Below are positions 56,833 to 64,000 of a DNA stretch of 64,000 bases, in pieces. The notes under the pieces are model-generated. The model was given only the letters and a program-made list of their open reading frames with translations, had not been told where the DNA came from and ran no database searches. The translations under genes were made by a program, and so were the position numbers. Position 1 is the first letter of the stretch. Each line of letters opens with the position of its first letter. The DNA is taken from NCBI GenBank assembly GCA_020912385.1, contig CP087218.1, forward strand, positions 1 through 64,000, in the 5' to 3' direction. The stretch comes from Neofusicoccum parvum (lineage: Eukaryota > Ascomycota > Dothideomycetes > Botryosphaeriales > Botryosphaeriaceae).

Positions 56833-58729
56833 ATGTCGCTCTCCCAGGACTCTGATGGCAATTCGCCAGTATCCAGCGATGCCCAACGTATGGCTGCCGG
56901 TATGTATTCAGGTTCATTTGTTGATGGCGAATGTGCTGAAGCTTTACGAGCAACAGGCCACGATGCCAAGGGATTGTCTGGCTCCGGAGACCTGCACCAC
57001 CGAACTAGCAACGACAGCAAGATGAATAGAGACGTGATGCAGATCGAGGTTCTCATCGAGCAGGCGGAAGATCTTCATCCGCAGCGGACTGAATATCTAC
57101 ACGGGAAGCGACTCTTTCTCGCGTTCCTTGGATGGCTCATGACGGAGTTCATGGGCGGAATGGTGCGCTCGATGTCATTTGAATTCTGGCTGTAGCCCTA
57201 AAAATAGCCGTACTGATCATATATGTTCATAGGGCGGAAACATGCTATCACCAGCACTACCGGTCGTTGCGTCCAAGTTCGGGGCTCTCAGCCAACTTGG
57301 ATGGGTCAGCGGTGCCTACTACATGACCCAGTGTGGATGCATGCTACTCTTCGGCCAATGTCTCGCCATCTTCAACGCAAAGCACGTCCTTTTGGCATCA
57401 GTTGCCTTTTTCATGGTCGGATCGGCAATTTCTGGGGGAGCTCTCAACGTCAATACGCTGATCTTAGGCCGTGCAGTGGCCGGAATTGGCGCAGCCGGCT
57501 GCTGGGTATCGGTACAAACGGGCGTAGCTCTCCTAGTGGAGCTAAAGCGCAGGCCTTTCCTCCTCGGCCTTTTCGGATTGCAGAATGCCGTGAGTGGAAC
57601 GGTCGGCCCCATTGTCGCCGGCGCTTTCGCCAACATTGGCCTCTGGCGGATGTGCTTCTTGATCGTCCTGCCCCTCGGCCTTCTGACGATGATCCTCAAC
57701 ATGTTGGTCATACCATCCCTTCCACCACTCCCGATTGAAGACCATATGCAGAAGAGGCTTGAACAACGCCTGAGGACTGTATTATCTCCGACTACCAAAA
57801 GTCCATCGTCTGAGCAGATCCAGCGTTGGCTCTTGGTCGATTGGCCAGGATACCTGGTGGTTACCAGCAGCCTTGTGTGCTTCATCCTTGCCCTCCAATG
57901 GGGTGGCTCGACGTACGCCTGGGCGTCATCAACCATCATCGGCCTTTTTGTTGGGTTCGGTCTGATAATGGCCCTCTTCGTGTGGTGGGAGTCCCTGGCA
58001 GCCTGGCCATTGATGCCACTCGGCGTCCTGAAGAACCGGACCGTAGTTAGCGCCTCTCTCATGGCCATGTTCACCCTCATGTGCAACCTCTTTGCCGCAG
58101 TCTTCGTCCCCGTCATCTACGAAGCCGGGCAGGGCGCGAGCTCTCTTCGAGCTGGCATTCTTGTTATTCCCTTTCTCATCACCGTCGTTGTTTCGCAGGC
58201 TGGACAGGGCCTGGTGATGACGATTACGAACTCTTATTGGTACTGGGGGTGGACTTGCCCGGCTTTCCTGGCCATCGGCGGTGGTCTCCTGTTCACGGTG
58301 GACATCGATACCTCGACCGCCGCTCTGATTGGCTATCAGATCATCTACGGCCTCGGCATTGGCTTTACCCAGAACGTTGCATTTCTGTCCGTGCAAGCGG
58401 ACAATGAAGAGCACGCTGTCCCGGCAGCCATCGCAATTGTCTCTTTCAGTCAGCTTTTCGGCGGCATGTGCGGGCCGGTCATTGGCAACTCGATTCTACA
58501 AAACAGCTTGACCTCGTTTCTGCCTGCCCACGGAATCGATGCTAAGACTGCAGCTGCCGTGAAAGCGTCGGTAGATGCCATTTGGGCGCTGACTGGCGAC
58601 ACTCGGACTGACGTTATCAAGGCGTATCTCCGAGCGTTGAATAATGTGTACATCGCAGCTGTACCTGTCTCAGGAGCGATCATTGTCTGCGGGCTTCTTA
58701 TCAGAAACATTAGCTTAAAAAAGGACTAG
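56833..58729 (+). CDS. MFS transporter (DHA2-like, 14 spans)
   Basis: Exons 56833-57162 and 57233-58729, intron 57163-57232 (GTGCGC...ATAG), 608 aa. A hydrophilic N-terminus of about 95 residues is followed by span 1 and the 'LSPALPVVASKFG' loop typical of drug:H+ antiporter family 2, after which many hydrophobic segments fit 14 spans. Splicing restores 'TEFMGGM-GGNMLSPALP'. Likely plasma membrane efflux of a metabolite or toxicant. The upstream frame is open to 56551, but the first part has no family character; ATG 56833 is preferred. Confidence 0.9.
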
Positions 58730-59520
58730 GTAGCCCACATGGAGATGGAAATTTTCAGTTAATATACTCTCATCTTCCTACCTATCGTAGAGGAATCTGG
58801 TTGGTCCGAGTTCAATCCCGTTTAGCGCGGTCGTGGCGACACCATGTTTCCCCCTATGTGGCGATAGTCTTGTGGTCGATGCCTAACGAACATCTATAAC
58901 ACGTCATTCGGTTCCCGAAAAACTCGCATTTCTGAGCACGGTTGGGTTAACGTGCCTTTTTGTTGCCTCTCCCGGCTCACCTCGTAGAAGCCTACTAGGA
59001 AGCAACAATTTTCGGCGAAGCTGACGTACATGAGCGAGATGCAAGGGATTTTTCACGGCAACGAAATAGAAACAAGTTTCGTGTTGTTCGTACCGACCGG
59101 TGAAACGCTCCGGCTACGGAGGTGCATGAATGCTGGAACACGCGTCCGCACTCCGCTTCACGTCACTCGTATATGGGTCCGAGTCCGAGGAAGCACACCA
59201 TCTCGCAAACGTTTACAACAGAAAAATGACAGCCCTTCTTCATATGAAGGAGCCTTGGGCCGCTCACACAGATCCCGTGAGGCCGCGTAATGATGGTTCT
59301 ATAGTTTGAGCACCAACCTCACATAGCCGTAGCAGGTCGTCGTCATCGCACCATTCGGGCAGGTTGTACTGTGTTCGGACCCGAGGAGTTTTCGGACATC
59401 AAGGCCAGGGGTTCGGACATAAAGGCAAAGGCGAGGGATGGGCGAGAGGTTACAGACGTATAAAGGCATTTGCAGTGCTGTCTGAAATCACTCAACGCCC
59501 ATTCCCCCCCGGTCCAAACC
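58730..59520. other. Intergenic, esterase promoter side
   Basis: About 790 bp with no supported gene. Two imperfect TTCGGACATxAAGGC repeats occur at 59392-59430 upstream of the esterase, with a TATA-like TATAAAGG (about 59459-59466) roughly 55-60 bp before its ATG. Confidence 0.45.
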
Positions 59521-61146
59521 ATGAAGACAGGCGTGATCACGGCGGTGGTTACCGGCCAGGCCTGTCTAGCATCAGCTGCGCTCTACAACCAGACCATCCA
59601 GACGCAGTACGGCCCAGTACAAGGCATTCCGGCATTCGACAGCGAGCCAATCAACAACATTTCCAACTGGAAGGATGTTACTGTCTGGAAAGGGATCCCC
59701 TTTGCCGCCGACACTTCTGGCCAGAACCGCTTCCGCCCGCCACAGAAACGAGCCACGTGGAATTCGACATTGTACGCCAGCGAATTCGGCGACGTCTGTC
59801 CGGCAGGGAGCCTCGGTTTCGGCGGGGGCCCCACCAAAAGGCAGACGTCGTCTGGTAGTGACGCCACCACCGGTGAAGATTGTCTCAACCTGAACATCTG
59901 GTCCGCGGCGAACTCGACCGACGCCAAGCTCCCCGTTATGATTTGGTCCTATCCAGCTGGAGGGTCGGCTGCCCAATCGCTCTTCGACGGCGGCGGCATG
60001 GCCGCAAAGGGAGTCATTTTTGTCAACTACAACTACCGCGGTGGTGCACTGGGCTGGCTGGCGCATCCTCAGCTTGGCTCGGAGATGGTGAAAGAAGTGG
60101 GACGCAATGTGTCTGGGAATTGGGCTATGCTTGACCAGTTTGCGGTGGTGAAGTGGGTTCACGAGAACATCGCAGCCTTCGGCGGAGATCCCGAACAGAT
60201 AACCGTGGCAGGGCAGTCCGCCGGTTCCGCAGCCACATATCACATGGTCAACAGCCCCCTCACCAAGGGACTCATCAAGGGTGCGATTGTCGAGAGTGGC
60301 ATCCGATACCCGTTCGACCCGCTTTGCTCGTCGCTGGCCGAGAACTACAGGAACATGACCACCGCCTTGGCCACGGGCGTCAGCCTTATGCAGAGCCTCA
60401 ATGTGTCAACCATCGACCAGCTGCGACAGCTGTCTCTGGACACCATCAACAGCAACTCGGGTAGCTTTGGCGCCGTCCTTGACTACTGGGCAATGCCCGA
60501 CACGTACTACAACACGATGCTCAACGGGCCCGCCAACGACGTGCCTCTCATCACCGGCAACACCAAAGACGAAAGCGGCGCCTCGCTCCCGATCAACATC
60601 ACCGTATCTGAGTACACTCAGGATCTGCAGGAGCAGTACGGGGATGAGTTTGCTCAGCGTTTCCTTGCCCTCTACCCCGCCTCGAACAGCACGCAGGCGG
60701 GTATGTCGTTCAACGCCCACTACCGTGATACCTCGCGCGTTTCCAGCTGGCTATACGCCAACGGCTGGGATGCCAGCCCCACCAAGAGTCCCATCTACAC
60801 CTACTATTGGGATCACGCCCCGCCGGGCCAGGATCAGGGAGCCTACCATGAGTCCGAGATTTGCTACGCGCTCAACAACCTCTACGGCACCGACTACCCT
60901 TGGGAAGAGGAAGATTTCGTCATCGCCGAGAAGATGTCGTCGTACTGGGCCAACTTCGCCAAAACGCATGATCCCAACACAGGCGGGTCATACAAGGGGC
61001 CAGGAAGCTTGACGTACTGGAATACGTCCTCGCCGACCAAGAACGTGTCCATGCATCTGGGCGATGGCTGGGGCGATGTCCCTCTTGCCAGTCCCGAGCA
61101 GATAGAACTACTCAGTGACTTCTTTGCTTCGCAGCCCGCTTTTTAG
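59521..61146 (+). CDS. Secreted type B carboxylesterase/lipase
   Basis: Single exon, 541 aa. Signal peptide MKTGVITAVVTGQACLASAA, then GIPFA, the EDCLNLNIW motif, an oxyanion-hole segment (YPAGGSAA) and the nucleophile elbow GQSAGS (Ser near 233). Glu in KDESGAS (near 351) and His in GAYHESE (near 444) complete the triad. Many N-glycosylation sequons (NxS/T) agree with secretion. Hydrolyses carboxylic esters outside the cell; the substrate is unknown. An upstream in-frame non-ATG codon at 59470 is ignored. Its stop is 58 bp from the convergent regulator gene, suggesting a regulator/target pair. Confidence 0.94.
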   Translation: MKTGVITAVVTGQACLASAALYNQTIQTQYGPVQGIPAFDSEPINNISNWKDVTVWKGIPFAADTSGQNRFRPPQKRATWNSTLYASEFGDVCPAGSLGFGGGPTKRQTSSGSDATTGEDCLNLNIWSAANSTDAKLPVMIWSYPAGGSAAQSLFDGGGMAAKGVIFVNYNYRGGALGWLAHPQLGSEMVKEVGRNVSGNWAMLDQFAVVKWVHENIAAFGGDPEQITVAGQSAGSAATYHMVNSPLTKGLIKGAIVESGIRYPFDPLCSSLAENYRNMTTALATGVSLMQSLNVSTIDQLRQLSLDTINSNSGSFGAVLDYWAMPDTYYNTMLNGPANDVPLITGNTKDESGASLPINITVSEYTQDLQEQYGDEFAQRFLALYPASNSTQAGMSFNAHYRDTSRVSSWLYANGWDASPTKSPIYTYYWDHAPPGQDQGAYHESEICYALNNLYGTDYPWEEEDFVIAEKMSSYWANFAKTHDPNTGGSYKGPGSLTYWNTSSPTKNVSMHLGDGWGDVPLASPEQIELLSDFFASQPAF

Positions 61147-61204
61147 GGTAGAAGATATAGGATTACAATGTATTAGGAAGATATGTAACAGCGGTCCTTG
61201 ACGT

Positions 61205-62933
61205 CTATAGACAAAACCAGCTAACGGCACCAAACTGTATCCCCATTGGTTTCGCGACTCGCACGCAATTCCCATCCAGATCTTGTATCACATCCAGACC
61301 GTCCTTGAGATGGACGTCTTTGCCTTCCGCCATGCCAACACCAAGATCGTGAAATGCCTGGATGCGGTCCTGCTCGGGCGGGAGAGCGCTCTCGTCAACA
61401 TCGGGCGGCCAAAGACCAGCCGCCTCGAGCTCCAGCCTCGCCGTCCTCTCCTCCGCGCTTTCCGCACGACGCGAGCCTTCTCGCTCGGAGCACGGCGCGG
61501 CCACAAGGTTCCTCTCCTCCAGCGCGATGACGTCCGCGGACATGCGGGCCATCCTGCGCCAGTCGTGGGGGCCCTCCCGCCTCCGGCTGCGCCAGATGGC
61601 GACCAGCGCCCTGCGCCGCACGCGGGGATGGCGGCACTTGGCGGCGGTGAACCACAGCGGGCCGAGGATCTCCATCTCGAACGAGAAGCGGATGGGGCGC
61701 GTCGCGATGAAGAGCGTGGCCAGGCGCACGATCTCGGCGAACTCGGGGGCGTACGCGTCGTAGGCGGTCTCGTGCCGCGAGAGGGAGGTTGTCAGCGTCA
61801 CGATGCTGACGAGGTAGGTGATGTTGAGCTGTAGCACGGACGCGGAGGCGCGCTCCGGGGCGGGCAGCTGGTCGACGATTTCGTCCAGCGCGTGCTTCCA
61901 CTTGTCCAGCCAGATGAGGATGCGGATCTGGTCCATGGCTTCGGTGGTGTTGAGCTTCTGAGAGCCGGACTTCTGGGTCGAGCGGTCGAGCAGGACCACG
62001 CCCGCGGCCATGATGCGGTTGAGCTGGAAGCGGGCTTGCGGCAAGGTGGTGGGGCTGGAGAAGGGCTCGTCGGGCACGGAGTGGAGGATGGGGGAGATGT
62101 GGCCAACGAGCCCGATGACGAAGCTTTGCCGCAGAAAGAAGTATCTGAGAATGCCAATCTCCGAGCTTGGGTCCCAGTCAGGTGGGTTTGTAGTGAGACT
62201 CTTGTGTCTGGCTGGCGTGCGTTTGGCTGAGGTTGCGGAGTCTTTCCCGGCGTACGTATCAAGCAAGCCAATGCCGTGGAGCGTGTGGTTCACGGCCGAC
62301 GTGATGTCGCCCTGCAGGAACTCGGTGCATATGAATAGGATGCACGCCACCAGGATCGGCAGAGAGATGGCTTTCGCACTCTTGATCTCCTCAATGGCCT
62401 TGTTGCAGTGGACGAGGCGAAGCTTGGACTGCGCGCTGCTCGTCTCGAGCTCGCGGTGGGCGGCGCCGGCTGCTATCAGCGCGTGCCAGACGGCTTTGTT
62501 GCTGCGGCTTAACTGGAGGACCAGGGACTTCCAGAAGGCCGAGTCGAAGTGGCCGGAAAGCTGGTCGGCCGTGTGAGTCTGGAAGAACTCCAGAGCGCGG
62601 CGTTCGTCGGCAGTCCCTGTAGCACCGAACAGCTGCCTGCTGCCCCAGACGACGTCGCGGGCGTATCCGAGACATATCCGATTGCTCGTTGCACACCTGT
62701 GAGATGGGTGAGATAAGACTCAGCTCGTGATTTGATGGGCCGTGGGAAGCAAACCTGTCGCATGCCGGTTTCTTCCCATCGCATTTGACGAATCGTTTCC
62801 TGCGCCGGATCAGCGGGGGCTCATCCTCTGCCGCCTTAGGACAAGCGGCGTGCTTGTCAACGCGTTACCTGCACGTATTGCAACTGCCCGGCGCATTTCC
62901 CAGCGCCGCCCTCCTGGAATTCGGCGCGGACAT
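61205..62933 (-). CDS. Zn2Cys6 transcription factor
   Basis: Exons 62933-62869, 62799-62755 and 62696-61205, 533 aa. The first two introns (69 and 58 nt) both fall inside the zinc cluster; joining them gives C18, C21, C28, C35, C38, C45 (SCNTCRKRFVKCDG, then ACDRCATSNRIC), a perfect Zn2Cys6 pattern, which strongly supports the model. The rest resembles the fungal-specific regulatory region type found in many activators (RALEFFQTHTADQLSGHFDSAFW and onward). Convergent with the secreted esterase and in tandem with the AtuA-like gene, so either could be a target. Confidence 0.88.
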
Positions 62934-63298
62934 GCTGTCGGGATGGACGCGGGAGGTATCGCGCTAGGACTGGGCGGCAGCAGCAGAAAGCTTGCCGTGC
63001 TTGATCCAGCCCCAAGCAAGAGCGGGACTTCCTTGTTAAGAAAGGGATCGGTGCGCCAGATGCGTGTGCCAAGCCGGATGGGAGCTAGGCGAACATGAGC
63101 AAGTCTGGATACACTAAAATTGAGCGCACGACTGGTCATTGGTTGCGAGTTTCTAGCGCATCCCTCGGCTGATCCCTATTACCGGGAAACAACAAAGTGG
63201 TAAAGTTGGAGATCGATGGGCGTTGCATGTATCCATTTCGCAGCACTGCAGACTGTGGCAGTCACCGTTCGTGCTGAGCGGCAGGGACTCCAAGATCT

Positions 63299-64000
63299 CT
63301 AAGATGCCGCAGGAACGACTATGCCCAAAAGCGGCGCATGTTGCTGAGTACCCAGTGTGTCTCTTTCTCCAACACTGCCTTGAGCCCAAGGACGTTTGAT
63401 CGTGCATTTCCAAGCCAAGGCGGGGTCGTAATACATGTTCACGAGGATGTCTTCGTCCTCAACCTGGTACAACTTCTTGATGGTGTCATTCGTCAAGAGA
63501 TCTGCAGACTTGACTCTCTCGAAAGACGAACGATCATCAAACATGATGTCCAAAGTGAGTTCGAAGGGCCCACTGTTCTTGGAGCGGACCACTTTGGCTA
63601 TTGACATCATGGGCACCGGCTCCGGGCTGACCTGCCTTGTCTCTACAAATCTACGTGAGAAATACTGGACAATACATGATGGCCGGGAAACTTACCGATA
63701 GGCACGGGCTTCGTTATTCTGATCACTTCCAGCTCTTCCTCGGTCAAATGAACAGGTTCGACTGCCGCTACGCCGGTGCTGCCGATATGGCAGGATGTGA
63801 CGGGGAAGATGCTCAACTCCTCTCCCTTGTTCAGGTCGATGAGATGATACACGCTAAATTTGAACACACCGCCGGCGGCTTGTTCGTGTGGTGACAGTGG
63901 TGATGCGAAGTTTCCGGTGGTTGCCAACTGCCCCTCGTAGGGCATATGAAGGAGTGACGTCCTCACGTTGTTGGCAATTGTACGAGACCGCTCCTGTGTC
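63299..64000 (-). CDS. AtuA-like/DUF4387 fusion protein, C-terminal part (runs off the window)
   Basis: Exons 64000 (open, upstream exon continues beyond the edge) to 63696, and 63642-63299; intron 63643-63695 (GTAAGT...GTAG). The upstream part reads SRTIANNVRTSLLHMPYEGQ and SPLSPHEQ...FKFSVYHL, the C-terminal region of the AtuA-like (DUF1446) family. After a linker it continues into a complete DUF4387 domain (MSIAKVVRSKNSGPFELTLDI, IKRPWAQGS, TQQHAPLLGIVVP). In bacteria these two are often separate neighbouring genes tied to acyclic terpene or related acyl-CoA catabolism; here they are fused. The start codon and N-terminus are outside the window. Confidence 0.87.

Overview
The window is the left end of a chromosome from a filamentous ascomycete (Pezizomycotina). 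It opens with about 22 tandem CCCTAA telomere units. Its genes carry short GT-AG introns of 44-80 nt with CTRAY-like branch sites. Zn2Cys6 regulators, MFS carriers, P450 and DUF3431-type proteins are typical of this group, and part of the repeat DNA bears the CA/TG-depleted, TA-rich signature of repeat-induced point mutation (RIP). I cannot assign a genus.

Region 1 (1-9.2 kb) is the telomere plus two tandem copies of a subtelomeric module. Each copy has interstitial telomere-like repeats, TTCTAG/TTCTTCTAG satellite, and the 3' end of a telomere-linked RecQ-type helicase (TLH) gene. The outer copy is only a 3' fragment. The inner copy is a nearly full-length minus-strand gene whose frame is cut by one CAG-to-TAG nonsense codon, which is still CAG in the outer fragment.

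Region 2 (9.2-24.6 kb) is a nested retrotransposon graveyard. An old Ty3/gypsy chromovirus ('X', 11244-13344 plus probably 23005-24563) appears split by a related full-length element (13345-23004, 486-bp LTRs). A third remnant lies telomere-proximal. Later insertions, each with clear target-site duplications, are two 5'-truncated LINEs, solo LTRs and a 398-bp non-LTR piece. RIP is saturating left of about 19 kb and fades to the right across element borders. Both chromoviruses carry an antisense, intron-containing gene between pol and the 3' LTR. It encodes a Zn2Cys6-spaced cysteine cluster followed by a coiled coil, and the 44-nt intron occurs in both copies. I consider this the most interesting object in the window.

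Region 3 (24.6-33.8 kb) is a compact accessory cluster: type I Baeyer-Villiger monooxygenase, cyclase/kynurenine-formamidase-like hydrolase, a C2H2+Zn2Cys6 regulator, an MFS exporter and a short-chain dehydrogenase. It looks like a catabolic or specialised-metabolite module.

Region 4 (34-45 kb) is looser: a GPI-type GH17 glucanase, a broken membrane-anchored aspartic-peptidase-like gene, a DUF3431 membrane protein, an SDR, a metallo-beta-lactamase-fold protein, RIP-decayed scraps and one more solo LTR.

Region 5 (45.6-52.6 kb) is a same-strand sugar/polyol module: polyol dehydrogenase, Zn2Cys6 activator and MFS sugar transporter. The sequences upstream of all three share a repeated TCCG(G/C)CGGA motif.

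Region 6 (52.7-64 kb) holds a P450, a SnoaL-like protein, a DHA2-type MFS pump, a secreted type B carboxylesterase, a Zn2Cys6 regulator, and the 3' part of an AtuA-like/DUF4387 fusion gene that runs off the right edge.

Exon structures were worked out by hand by requiring GT-AG borders, frame continuity and family motifs. All coordinates are within this window.
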